This document shows, one piece after another, positions 7,721 through 16,239 of a stretch of DNA of 64,000 nt (positions are counted from its first letter, which is position 1; each line of letters begins with the position of its first letter). The DNA comes from Pseudomonas sp. UYIF39. GTDB taxonomy: Bacteria; Pseudomonadota; Gammaproteobacteria; Pseudomonadales; Pseudomonadaceae. The DNA is taken from contig NZ_JALBYU010000008.1 in the NCBI RefSeq assembly GCF_029963765.1, positions 231,094 through 295,093 of the forward strand, given 5' to 3'. Both the position numbers and the translations under genes were made by a program. Below the pieces are notes generated by a model, which was not told the DNA's origin, made no database searches, and worked only from the letters and a program-made list of their open reading frames with translations.

Positions 7721-8587
7721 TCAACCGCTCATCCGACCGAACCGGCCTGACTGGAAGTCAGCAAAGGCCTGGTGGATTTCCTGCTCGCTGTTCATCACGA
7801 ACGGGCCATGGCCGACGATGGGTTCGTCGATCGGCTCGCCACTGAGCAGCAACACGACGGCGTCGTTATTGGCTTCCAGGCTGAGCTGCTGGCCAGTGCG
7901 TTCGAACAGCGCCAACTGCCCTTCGCGCACCAGTTCCACACCGTTGACCTGAACCGTGCCACGCAACACTACAAGTGCCGTGTTACGACCTTCGTGCAGG
8001 TCCAGGGTCAGCAACTTGCCGCCCTTGAGGCGCAGGTCCCAGACGTCAATCGGGGTAAACGTGCGCGCCGGGCCGGTGTGGCCGTCGAACTCACCGGCGA
8101 TCAAGCGCAGGCTGCCAGCCTGGTTCTTGAGCGGGATGCTCGGGATGTTGCCATCGAGAATCGTCTGGTAGCCGGCGTCGGCCATTTTGTCCTTGGCCGG
8201 CAGGTTGACCCACAGCTGAACCATTTCCAGGGTGCCGCCGCGCTTGGCGAAACCTTCGGAGTGGTATTCCTCATGGAGAATCCCCGAGGCGGCCGTCATC
8301 CATTGCACGTCGCCGGGCCCGATCTTGCCGCCGCTGCCGGTGGAGTCGCGGTGCTCCAGTTCGCCCTTATAAACGATAGTCACGGTTTCGAAACCGCGGT
8401 GTGGATGCTGACCAACGCCACGACGCTCGGTGGTCGGGGTGAATTCAGCCGGACCGGCGTGATCGAGCAGCAAAAACGGGCTGATGTGTTTGCCCAGGTT
8501 GTCGTAGGAAAACAGCGTGCGAACCGGAAAACCGTCGCCGACCCAATGGGTCCGTGGGCTGGTGTAGATACCAATGATGTTTTTCAT
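7721..8587 (-). CDS. Pirin family protein
   Basis: The start at 8587 is chosen because GGAGGCGG lies directly upstream; a longer frame from 8623 has no such site. The 288-residue bicupin carries the pirin metal-site motifs HPHRGFETVTIV and GILHEEYH, which provide the His/His/His/Glu set. Pirins of this type can show quercetinase activity or act as regulators; which applies here is not readable. It is transcribed divergently from a LysR regulator 105 bases away, which probably controls it. Confidence 0.88.
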   Translation of the reverse strand: MKNIIGIYTSPRTHWVGDGFPVRTLFSYDNLGKHISPFLLLDHAGPAEFTPTTERRGVGQHPHRGFETVTIVYKGELEHRDSTGSGGKIGPGDVQWMTAASGILHEEYHSEGFAKRGGTLEMVQLWVNLPAKDKMADAGYQTILDGNIPSIPLKNQAGSLRLIAGEFDGHTGPARTFTPIDVWDLRLKGGKLLTLDLHEGRNTALVVLRGTVQVNGVELVREGQLALFERTGQQLSLEANNDAVVLLLSGEPIDEPIVGHGPFVMNSEQEIHQAFADFQSGRFGRMSG

Positions 8588-8691
8588 TCCGCCTCCGAAT
8601 CTGGTGAGTGACGCGATGGACAAAGCTTAAAACTGAACCCTTTGGTGCACTAGACTGCAAAAATCAGTCTTAGCGTTCTATATGGAGAACG

Positions 8692-9600
8692 ATGGTGGAA
8701 GACCTCAACACCCTCTATTACTTCACCCAAGTGGTGGAACACCACGGTTTCGCTCCGGCCGGCCGGGCGCTGGACATGCCCAAGTCGAAGCTGAGCCGGC
8801 GCATTGCCGAGCTCGAAGAGCGACTCGGCGTACGCCTGCTGCACCGCACCAGCCGGCATTGTTCACTGACGGAAATCGGCCAGGCCTATTACCAGCGTTG
8901 CCTGGCGATGCGCGTGGAAGCGGAAAGCGCTGCCGAACTGATCGAACGCAACCGCTCCGAACCCCAAGGCCTGGTGCGCATCAGTTGCCCGACTGCGCTG
9001 CTCAACTCCTGGGTCGGACCGATGCTGACCCGCTACATGCTCAAGTACCCGCTGGTGGAGTTGTTCATCGAGAGCACCAACCGCCGGGTCGACCTGATCC
9101 ACGAGGGGTTCGACATCGCCCTGCGGGTGCGCTTTCCGCCGCTGGAAAATACCGACATGGTGATGAAGGTGCTGGGCAACAGCACCCAGTGCCTGGTGGG
9201 CAGTCCGGCCTTTGTGTCGCGCCTGTCATCACCGGCCTCCCCGGCCGACCTCAGCGGGTTGCCGAGCCTGCACTGGGGCGCGGCGCAGCGTGAATATCAG
9301 TGGGAATTGTTTGGGGCGGACGGGGCCAGCGCGGTGATTCGGCATGCGCCACGAATGGTCACCGATGACCTGTTGGCGTTGCGTCACGCCGTGGTGGCCG
9401 GGATTGGCATCGCTCACCTGCCCAGCGTGGTGGTGCGCGATGACATTGCGGCGGGCCGATTGGTGGAACTGGTTCCGGGCTGGGCACCCAAATGCGGGAT
9501 CGTGCATGCGATCTTCCCGTCACGCCGTGGGCTGCTGCCGTCGGTGCGCGCATTGATCGACTTTCTGGCAGAGGAATTCAGCCACAGCGATATTGCTTAG
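8692..9600 (+). CDS. LysR-family transcriptional regulator
   Basis: The 302-residue product begins with the winged helix-turn-helix of the family (LNTLYYFTQVVEHHGFAPAG, then MPKSKLSRRIAELEERLGV) and ends with a substrate-binding-type effector domain. GGAGA precedes the start. It is divergent to the pirin gene, the standard arrangement for a LysR regulator and its target. The helix-turn-helix matches the LysR subgroup that often governs quinone- and pirin-related genes, but the inducer is unknown. Confidence 0.88.
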   Translation: MVEDLNTLYYFTQVVEHHGFAPAGRALDMPKSKLSRRIAELEERLGVRLLHRTSRHCSLTEIGQAYYQRCLAMRVEAESAAELIERNRSEPQGLVRISCPTALLNSWVGPMLTRYMLKYPLVELFIESTNRRVDLIHEGFDIALRVRFPPLENTDMVMKVLGNSTQCLVGSPAFVSRLSSPASPADLSGLPSLHWGAAQREYQWELFGADGASAVIRHAPRMVTDDLLALRHAVVAGIGIAHLPSVVVRDDIAAGRLVELVPGWAPKCGIVHAIFPSRRGLLPSVRALIDFLAEEFSHSDIA

Positions 9601-9619
9601 AAGCCCGTACACACTCCAT

Positions 9620-9750
9620 GTAGCAGTTGGCGAAGCCTGCGTTCGGCTGCGTAGCAGTCGTGAATCCTGAGCACTAGGTTTCCCTGACACGCCGCGTTGT
9701 CTGGTTTCACGACTGCTACGCAGCCGAACGCAGGCTTCGCCAGCTGCTAC
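9620..9750. repeat. Long 45-nt inverted repeat (REP-type)
   Basis: Arms at 9620-9664 and 9706-9750 are reverse complements over 45 bases with one mismatch, separated by 41 bases. The arms carry GAAGCCTGCGTTCGGCTGCG and GTAGCAGTCGTGAA. This is a compound REP pair that would form a large cruciform or RNA stem. It lies where the N-terminus of the following thioesterase gene should begin. Confidence 0.85.
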
Positions 9751-9765
9751 AGGTCGCGTAAAGAC

Positions 9766-10194
9766 ATGGGGCTGGCGGAGTTTTTCGAAGGCATCGGCAA
9801 CGGTGAACTGCCCTCGCCACCCATCGGCACGCTGATGGACTTCATCCCTATCGAATGGTCCGCCGGAATGTTCATCTTTCAGGGCACGCCGGATTCACGG
9901 CATTACAACCCGTTGGGCAGCGTGCATGGCGGCTATGCCGCGACTTTGCTGGATTCGTGCATGGGCTGTGCGATTCATACGCAGCTGAAGAAGGGTCAGG
10001 GTTATACGACGCTGGATTTGTGAATCAGCTATGTTCGTGCGCTGAACCATGCCAGCGGACCGGTGCGGGCCGAGGGCAAAATTGTTCATCTGGGGCGCTC
10101 GACGGCGCTGGCTGAGGGGCGGATTTATGACGTGGATGGGCGGTTGTATGCGACGGGGTCGACCACCTGCATGATTCTTGAGAATCGGGGATAA
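9766..10194 (+). pseudogene. PaaI-type thioesterase, broken by a stop codon and 5' loss
   Basis: The frame from ATG 9766 reads EFFEGIGNGELPSPPIGTLM, then HYNPLGSVHGGYAATLLDSC, the hotdog thioesterase signature. It then meets TGA at 10021-10023 after GYTTLDL. The same frame continues without interruption to TAA at 10192 (ISYVRALNHASGPVRAEGKI and so on), the expected second half of the family. One base change (CGA to TGA) could explain the stop. The N-terminus is also some 15-20 residues short, with the inverted repeat taking its place. The original role would have been hydrolysis of an acyl-CoA. Readthrough is possible but nothing supports it. Confidence 0.75.
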
Positions 10195-10533
10195 AGCTTA
10201 AGATCTTTCGATTCATGACTTGCGGTAAACATTGCTTTGCCGAGCCAGCGGTTTTTCTCATGGCCCCCGGGCGCGGGTACATTCCCGCGCCTCATAGTGA
10301 GTGGCAAAGGAAAGCAAACCCGCGGCGATCATCTGTTACATCATGATTGTCTGTCCGCTGATCACCGTCGTGTCCACCGTTCTGCTGCCAGTCGACTACG
10401 TCAACACCCTCTGAAGTCGGCCCTCCGTTTATCGTCGAGGGCGTTTGGCCTTCGGTTTCTGCGCAGGCTCCTACACTTTGCGATAAACCCACACCCCAGC
10501 ACGGTCAGCCAAAACGTCACGCGGCTTTGGCGT
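10195..10533. other. Intergenic region with two small hairpins
   Basis: This gap between the broken thioesterase and the MocR gene contains GCGCGGG TACATT CCCGCGC at 10271-10290 and a GCCCTC...GAGGGC inverted pair near 10421-10442. Neither is followed by a T run. A possible small ORF is listed separately. Nothing else was recognised. Confidence 0.4.
10301..10414 (+). CDS. Possible small hydrophobic protein, 37 residues
   Basis: A GTG-initiated frame encodes KESKPAAIICYIMIVCPLIT, a Val-rich stretch and LLPVDYVNTL, i.e. a single hydrophobic helix preceded by a charged start. A shorter ATG start is available at 10343. No clear ribosome-binding site is present, and I do not recognise a family. 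It is listed because the composition is membrane-protein-like and nothing else explains the segment; it may not be expressed. Confidence 0.25.
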   Translation: MAKESKPAAIICYIMIVCPLITVVSTVLLPVDYVNTL

Positions 10534-12012
10534 TCAGGAGAGCGCCGGTTCTTCCTGTTGCTCAATCAGTGGTTGTCGCACATTCGACGGTCGCCCGGCG
10601 AGGTGCGCACACTCGGCAATCACCTTCAGAATCTCGATCACGCCAGGGGTCAGCGCTGTGCCAAGGCAGATGCGCACGCCTGTGGTTGCATGGCCATCGG
10701 CGAAAAAGATCCCGCTGCCGGCCACGTGGCATCCGCGTTCGGTGGCCAACTGTTGCAGTGCGGGCATGTCGGTGTGCCCGGGCATTTCGATCCAGTGGAT
10801 GAAGCCTCCGCGCGGTGGCACGTACACGGTTCCCGAAGGGAAATCTGTGCGCACCAGCGCTTCGACAAAGCTCGCCAGCGATGACAGTTGCGACCTGAGC
10901 CTGGCGCAGTGTTCTTCCATGTAGCCGCGCCCGATAAATTCGTTGAGAACATTTTGCGCAAGGCTGGAAACCGCCAGGTTGCGCGAAAACATTTGCGCAA
11001 GAATGGCATTGCGGTACTTGCCGGCCAGGCACCAACCGACGCGATAACCGGGTGCGATGGTTTTGGAGAATGACGAACAGTAAATCGTCTGCCCGCTGGT
11101 GTCGTAGCTCTTGATGGCGCGCGGGCGCTCTGTTTCCGGCACCAGGTCGAAGAAAATGTCGTCCTCGATAATCGGCACGTCCGCTTCGCGCGCGATGTGT
11201 GAAAGTCGTGCGCGCGTTTCATCGGGCATGATGAAACCACGGGGATTCTGCAGGGTTGGGTTGAGAAAGATCACCGCGACCTTTTTCAGTTTCAACGCTT
11301 CTTCGAGGTGATCGACGTCCAGGCCCAGTTTGCCGTGAGTGCGGATCGGCAGGGCGCGCATGCCCAAGCGTTCGATGGTCTGCAAGATGCCGTAATAGGT
11401 CGGCGTTTCGATGGCGACCGTAGCGCCTCTTGGCGCGACGGCTTCGAGGGCCAGTTCCAGGGCAATGGTGTCACCCGAGGTCACGAGGATATCGTCCGGC
11501 CCACAGACCACGCCGCGAGTCAGCATCAGCCCGGCGATGCGCCGTCGCAACGCCGGCAGGCCCGGCGGCGCGACCAGTCCGGTCAGCGAGTTGTCAGCCT
11601 TGCCGGCCAGCACTGAAAGGCATTTGTTGAGGAGCACATTCGGTGTGAGGTCGCTGTGCAGGACGGCCGAGTTCAACGACGCTGTGGTCCGCGAGGCCGC
11701 TTGGGAGAGCATCGCGACCACCGCATGATTGATGTTGACCGTGACACTGGAGAAATCAAACCCGCTGGCGGGTTTGGCCTGCCCGGAGGCCGAGACGAAA
11801 TAGCCGACACGAGGGACGGTCGACACATAGGCATCGGCTTCCAGATCAGCCAAGGCGCGCTGAACGGTAGTGATGCTGGTTTCAAACATTCGCGCCAGGG
11901 TGCGGATCGAGGGCAGTTTTGTTTCGGCTGCCCAATCACCACTTTCGATCTGACGAATAATCCAGTCCTTGACTATCCGCCAGCGTTTGTCCGGTAAATC
12001 AAACCTGTCCAT
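10534..12012 (-). CDS. MocR-type GntR regulator with aminotransferase domain
   Basis: The 492-residue product fuses an N-terminal GntR winged helix (KLPSIRTLARMFETSITTVQ, about residues 33-52) to a class I aminotransferase-like domain. The PLP-binding Lys lies in SSFSKTIAPGYRVGW, and NPTLQNPRG carries the cofactor-contacting Asn. Such proteins sense an amino compound or PLP and control neighbouring transport or metabolic genes. It is the last gene of a co-directional run (sbnA-like, sbnB-like, FAD protein, GST, permease), 27 bases downstream of the permease gene, and is its likely regulator. Confidence 0.9.
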   Translation of the reverse strand: MDRFDLPDKRWRIVKDWIIRQIESGDWAAETKLPSIRTLARMFETSITTVQRALADLEADAYVSTVPRVGYFVSASGQAKPASGFDFSSVTVNINHAVVAMLSQAASRTTASLNSAVLHSDLTPNVLLNKCLSVLAGKADNSLTGLVAPPGLPALRRRIAGLMLTRGVVCGPDDILVTSGDTIALELALEAVAPRGATVAIETPTYYGILQTIERLGMRALPIRTHGKLGLDVDHLEEALKLKKVAVIFLNPTLQNPRGFIMPDETRARLSHIAREADVPIIEDDIFFDLVPETERPRAIKSYDTSGQTIYCSSFSKTIAPGYRVGWCLAGKYRNAILAQMFSRNLAVSSLAQNVLNEFIGRGYMEEHCARLRSQLSSLASFVEALVRTDFPSGTVYVPPRGGFIHWIEMPGHTDMPALQQLATERGCHVAGSGIFFADGHATTGVRICLGTALTPGVIEILKVIAECAHLAGRPSNVRQPLIEQQEEPALS

Positions 12013-12039
12013 AAGTTCTCTGTTATTTCTCGAAACAAT

Positions 12040-13464
12040 TCAGAGAAAGTAGAGCAAAACGACTCCCGTTGCAGCAACTATGACGATGTTGAGGGCGACC
12101 AGTGCGAATGCGAATCGAATCAGGTTGTTTTCTTCATTCCGATTGGCGCCCGCCAGCCCGGTGATCAGCGACAGAATCGACAGCGACCCCAGTGCACCAT
12201 GCCCGGCGGCACTGTTGACCATCGCGGCCAGCCACGCCCCGTGTTCGCTGGTCAGCGCGGCGATGGACGGCATGACGAGGGTGTTGCCGCCGACGTTGGA
12301 ACCGGTGACGTAACCGGCGATACCCGCCAGCAAGGCGATCGTCGGCGCCAGGGAAATCCCCGACAACGATTGCAGTGTGCGCTGTGCCTCGACGAGGAAA
12401 CCGGCGTTGACCATCACCTGAGAAAGCAGCAGGAACAGGAAAATCGTCGTGACCGGAAACTTCGCCCGATTGAACAGCGCGCGCCATGGGAAACCCGCTG
12501 CGGCGCTTTGTTTGATCGCCATCAGCAGGGTAACAATCAGCAGAGCCAGGCCCGGGGATGCCAATGGCTTCCACGAAACGTGCTCGCCCTTGACGATCCA
12601 CAGCGCATCCCAGCCCGACATAACAAACAACCCGCGCGACGCCACGATCACCCCCAGCAAGGCCAGATAAGGCCATGCCGCGCTCGGCCAACGCACCAGT
12701 TTCTTGCGTTGCGCGTACGAGATGCCCAGACCTACGCAGGCCACGGCAAGACCGGCCAGCACACCGGAGACTTCCGGGCCGATCCACAGGTTGATGGAAA
12801 ACAGCACGGCGACGAACAGCGCCGTCACCACAATCAGCCCGAGCCACGGCGAGACGGTGCGGATGCCGCCCTGCCACATGGCGATGGCGGCCAGGCAGAG
12901 GAACACCGGCGCACTGATCAGCGCCGAATGGCTGCCAAGGGTTTCCGCCGGCAAGTGCGCTAGCAACGCGCCGATCACCGTGGCCAGACCCAAGGTGCCC
13001 CATGGCATGATGACCATGCCGGCCAGGGCAATTTTCATCCCCGACTGACGCGTGAACAGGCCCATGAGCAAGGGCACGGTAGCGATCAACGAGACGCCGA
13101 AACCGGTCATCGCTTCCAGCAGCGGCGCCAGGCCCAGCACGATGAAGATGACTTGTGCCGGTGGCGTCCAGCCGAGCTCCTTGACCCAGGCGCCGATGGC
13201 CTGCGGCGCACCACCGCGCTCGACCAGGATGACGAAGGCCAGCCCCGGTACGATCACGCACGCGGTGCTGAGAAACAGGATCGTGGTGTCCTGAAAGATC
13301 GCCGCGGTGATCGTCGTGGACACAGGCCCGGCCGCGCCCAATGCCCACAGCACGAGCACCAGCACCACACCCGCCAGCGCGGCTTGTACCGGTGGCCGGC
13401 GGACGATCAGGATCAATGCGATCACCAGAGCGATCGGCGACATTTGCAACAAGAGAGAGCTCAT
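12040..13464 (-). CDS. L-lactate permease family (LctP-type) transporter
   Basis: The 474-residue polytopic protein matches the LctP/GlcA carrier family. The region APLLEAMTGFGVSLIATVPL corresponds to the conserved ExxxGFG loop, and the C-terminal half has ALLAGIAGYVTGSNVGGNTL, another family mark. It is shorter than LldP of E. coli (551 residues). It probably takes up or exports a small carboxylate. Given its place among diaminopropionate-type genes, an amino-carboxylate or a pathway product is possible. Confidence 0.85.
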   Translation of the reverse strand: MSSLLLQMSPIALVIALILIVRRPPVQAALAGVVLVLVLWALGAAGPVSTTITAAIFQDTTILFLSTACVIVPGLAFVILVERGGAPQAIGAWVKELGWTPPAQVIFIVLGLAPLLEAMTGFGVSLIATVPLLMGLFTRQSGMKIALAGMVIMPWGTLGLATVIGALLAHLPAETLGSHSALISAPVFLCLAAIAMWQGGIRTVSPWLGLIVVTALFVAVLFSINLWIGPEVSGVLAGLAVACVGLGISYAQRKKLVRWPSAAWPYLALLGVIVASRGLFVMSGWDALWIVKGEHVSWKPLASPGLALLIVTLLMAIKQSAAAGFPWRALFNRAKFPVTTIFLFLLLSQVMVNAGFLVEAQRTLQSLSGISLAPTIALLAGIAGYVTGSNVGGNTLVMPSIAALTSEHGAWLAAMVNSAAGHGALGSLSILSLITGLAGANRNEENNLIRFAFALVALNIVIVAATGVVLLYFL

Positions 13465-13481
13465 ACACAGTTTTCCTTAAC

Positions 13482-14096
13482 TTAATCGTGAGTCTGCCCG
13501 CTGTACTCGGTCGCCCGCATGGACGCGCGCTCACAAAAAGTCTGATACCACTCGGTCAGGCGTGCATGAGCGGAAAAGTCCGATAGTTGGCGAAAGGCAA
13601 TCCAGTCGAGCGCAGTCGCCAGGGCAATGTGGCCGATGGTGATCGGGCCATTGAGGTGGACGTGTTCTTCGATGAAGCGGTAAGCCTCTTTGAGTTTGAA
13701 GGCTTGACCGTCGGCGTAGGCCGGATAGCGCAAGGCCTCCGGGCGACGCTCGACTTCCCAGCGCAGCTTGATGCCGACATCGCACATGCCCTGCGCCAAG
13801 GCCTGAAGGCGCAGCGCCTTATAGCGCTCGGGGCCGCTTGCCGGGATGAGTTTCGGCCCGTCGCTCAGGTCGTCGAGGTATTCACAAATCACGATGGAGT
13901 CGAACAGCGCCGTGTCGTCGGGCAGCATCAGCACCGGTACTTTGCCCAACGGGTTGGCCTTGTAGATGACCTCATTAGGCGACGTCGGGCTGGTCTCGTG
14001 GTGGATGACTTCCAGGTTCGAAGCAATCCCGAGTTCGTGAGCCAGCACCAGTACTTTGCGGGCGTAGGGCGAATGCGTCTGGTAGAAAAGTTTCAT
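13482..14096 (-). CDS. Glutathione S-transferase family protein
   Basis: The start at 14096 overlaps the stop of the FAD gene (ATGA), and the product is 204 residues. The thioredoxin-like N-terminal domain shows MKLFYQTHSPYARKVLVLAH, with Ser in the catalytic region, and then NPLGKVPVLMLPDDTALFDS, which includes the cis-Pro and the glutathione-binding D-S. The helical C-terminal domain follows. Coupling to the FAD/NAD(P) protein suggests a shared substrate, possibly a reactive electrophile made or met in this pathway. Confidence 0.88.
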   Translation of the reverse strand: MKLFYQTHSPYARKVLVLAHELGIASNLEVIHHETSPTSPNEVIYKANPLGKVPVLMLPDDTALFDSIVICEYLDDLSDGPKLIPASGPERYKALRLQALAQGMCDVGIKLRWEVERRPEALRYPAYADGQAFKLKEAYRFIEEHVHLNGPITIGHIALATALDWIAFRQLSDFSAHARLTEWYQTFCERASMRATEYSGQTHD

Positions 14097-15874
14097 GCTG
14101 GAGTACCTGCCTGGAGGATTGCAGTGGCCGCGCGATGGGCGTCCATGAACAGACGCGAGGGCGCACCCGCCGAGGTGACGTAGTGGTTGTAGTAGCAAGA
14201 GCCTTCGGCGAGCGAGCCGAGTACCCAGATGTTGCGTACCGGTTCGCCCGAAATCGACTTGGGATGACACGCCGCATCGACATCGATGCCGTCGATACCC
14301 GGCTCGTTGCTCCTCGGACGGATCAGGCCCTGTCGCGCGAGATCGCGCACCGGCGCGCTGTCGCTGTTGGTCACGCCACTGCCCTGGACATAGCCGGCAA
14401 CACGCCGGAAGTTGTCTATCGCAGGTCGTGAGCCGGGCTTGAGGAACGTCAGCAGGCCCGCGTCACACAGGGCGAGCAGGTCGGCGTGGCGCTCTTTCTG
14501 CGGGCCGGCGACGAGGCGGTTGATCGCCTTGTGCCAACGGCCGTAGAACTGGCGATGCGAGGCGTCGGTCAGCCCGTCGAAATCCACGGCTTCGCGCAGT
14601 CGGTCACGCAGATCGCGCCAGACCTCGATGGCCGCTTTGATCGCCGATTCCCCACGCCCAAGCCGCGATTCGTACAGGTCAGCTTCGATCGTGTCGTAGA
14701 TCCAGGCGTGATAGTTGTAAGGCGTCACGTCGTCGGGCAGTGCGTGCCAGATCAGCGCCTGCGGATTGATCGAGCCGCAGGTAGCTTCGTAATCGCGCAG
14801 CAACGCTTCGCAAGCGACAATCCCCGGACTGCCCGCAACACTGACGGCCCTGAGTTGTGCCAGCACCTGCTCCGGCCCTGATTGGCCGTGCAGGACGGCG
14901 ACGGCTGCAGCCCGCATCTCCAGCAGCATGAGCGGCAGGATGTCCTGCTCGAAATCCAGTTGTCGGTTTTGTGCATTCGCGCGCAAGGCTTCGATGCGCG
15001 CACTCGTCAGCAGCACGGCTTGGTGGCGGGGATTTTCTATCAGGCCATTGGGACGGGTTCGAAACGGCAGCCCGTCCCGCGACTGAATAAAGATCACCGG
15101 CTCGCGACCTGACGGTTCATAGGCGTGACTGGCGTCGGCCATCCGCTTGTAGTGTCCGCCCCGTCCAGAGGTGAGCGCCGCCAAGGTGTCCATCGCGCCC
15201 AGTCCCAGACCTTCGATCAGCACGGTTTCGCCGGGCTCAATGGCATCGAGGCTGCGAGGCAGCGGATAGATGTTCTCAACGCGTTTGTGATCAGCAGTTT
15301 GCAGGCGACCGGTGTGGCCGACCGTCAGGATCAGCTGATCCACCGTCACCGCAGCCCCTGAAGCGCTTTTCAGAAGGTACTGATGATCCTCGTTGCGCTC
15401 GACAGCCGTGACGGCTTGTTGATGCAGATTCACGCTCACCCACTGAGGGGCCGTGGCGAAGAATTGCGCAAAGGCGTCTGCCAGGTAAGCCCCAAGCAAA
15501 TGACGCGGCAGGAAGTCCTGCGGCTCGACATCGCGCCCATCGGCGGCGAGCAAGCCGCTGTCCGGATCGACTTTGAGCCGCTGCGCGCGGCACCACGTCA
15601 GGAAATCCGGACCCGATCGTTCCCGCGCATCCGCAAGGTTCCCGAATGCTGCCGCATCGGGGAATACCCCGAGCTGGCCGGCAACGGTGTTGAGCAGTAG
15701 GTAGTCCGGTTGGTCCGGCCAATGCGCGCCGCTACCGAGCACATTGGGATCGAAAATGTCGATGACGACGGGTTGCTCCGGGCGCTCTTCAGCAAGGCTC
15801 AACAGGCGTTCGAAAATCGACAGCCCGCGCGATCCGCAGCCGACCAGGCCGATGTGCAGAGGCGCCTTCACCAT
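14093..15874 (-). CDS. Large FAD/NAD(P)-binding oxidoreductase-like protein
   Basis: The 593-residue product begins with a dinucleotide-binding fold (IGLVGCGSRGLSIFERLLSL) and belongs to the FAD-NAD(P)-binding family typified by PF13454. A second conserved part reads DYLLLNTVAGQLGVFPDAAA. LILTVGHTGRLQ and NIWVLGSLAEGSCYYNHYV are typical flavoprotein-like stretches. The reaction is unknown; relatives are thought to be N-hydroxylating or amine-oxidising flavoproteins. Its start overlaps the end of the sbnB-like remnant, and its end overlaps the GST start, so it is the intact core of the former operon. Confidence 0.75.
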   Translation of the reverse strand: MVKAPLHIGLVGCGSRGLSIFERLLSLAEERPEQPVVIDIFDPNVLGSGAHWPDQPDYLLLNTVAGQLGVFPDAAAFGNLADARERSGPDFLTWCRAQRLKVDPDSGLLAADGRDVEPQDFLPRHLLGAYLADAFAQFFATAPQWVSVNLHQQAVTAVERNEDHQYLLKSASGAAVTVDQLILTVGHTGRLQTADHKRVENIYPLPRSLDAIEPGETVLIEGLGLGAMDTLAALTSGRGGHYKRMADASHAYEPSGREPVIFIQSRDGLPFRTRPNGLIENPRHQAVLLTSARIEALRANAQNRQLDFEQDILPLMLLEMRAAAVAVLHGQSGPEQVLAQLRAVSVAGSPGIVACEALLRDYEATCGSINPQALIWHALPDDVTPYNYHAWIYDTIEADLYESRLGRGESAIKAAIEVWRDLRDRLREAVDFDGLTDASHRQFYGRWHKAINRLVAGPQKERHADLLALCDAGLLTFLKPGSRPAIDNFRRVAGYVQGSGVTNSDSAPVRDLARQGLIRPRSNEPGIDGIDVDAACHPKSISGEPVRNIWVLGSLAEGSCYYNHYVTSAGAPSRLFMDAHRAATAILQAGTPA

Positions 15875-16233
15875 CTGCGCTCCTCCCCGAAGAAGGATGG
15901 AATGGCGACAGCCGAACCGTCCTTGACCGCGATGTTGTGGATCATCCGGCCAATCTTGATGTTATCGGGATAACTGGCAAGCCACTTGATCCCGGAGACC
16001 GATTGATCGCCCTCGCTGTCGACGATCGCCGCCGGCAAGGCAATGATCCGGTTCGCCGGTTCCGCCGGAAAACGCAGGAAGTAACTGTCGGGGTTAACGG
16101 TTTCGCCGCGTTCATGGGTCAGGTAAGTCTGCGCGACGATCTCGATGGCTTCCTGACGAAGTCCGTTGAGGATGTCCTTGACGACTGCGCCGGGAATGAC
16201 GTGGAACGGTTGAATCGAAGTCTGAGTGGTCAT
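15868..16233 (-). pseudogene. sbnB-like dehydrogenase with in-frame internal deletion
   Basis: The 121-codon frame starts like SbnB, the ornithine-cyclodeaminase-type enzyme that oxidises N-(2-amino-2-carboxyethyl)-glutamate to 2,3-diaminopropionate. It has NPDSYFLRFPAEPANRIIAL and SGIKWLASYPDNIK. Directly after DNIK it jumps to GRMIHNIAVKDGSAVAIPSF and FGEERRW, which looks like the C-terminal end of the same family. The NAD-binding middle, about 200 residues, is missing while the frame is kept. SbnB proteins are normally about 330 residues. It lies seven bases after the sbnA-like remnant. No activity is expected. Confidence 0.7.
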
Positions 16234-16239
16234 TGGGAG

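Noticed and set aside
10021..10023. TGA as a selenocysteine codon in the thioesterase
   Set aside because: The position is not a catalytic or Cys position in this family, no SECIS-like hairpin was seen after it, and the gene is also damaged at its 5' end.
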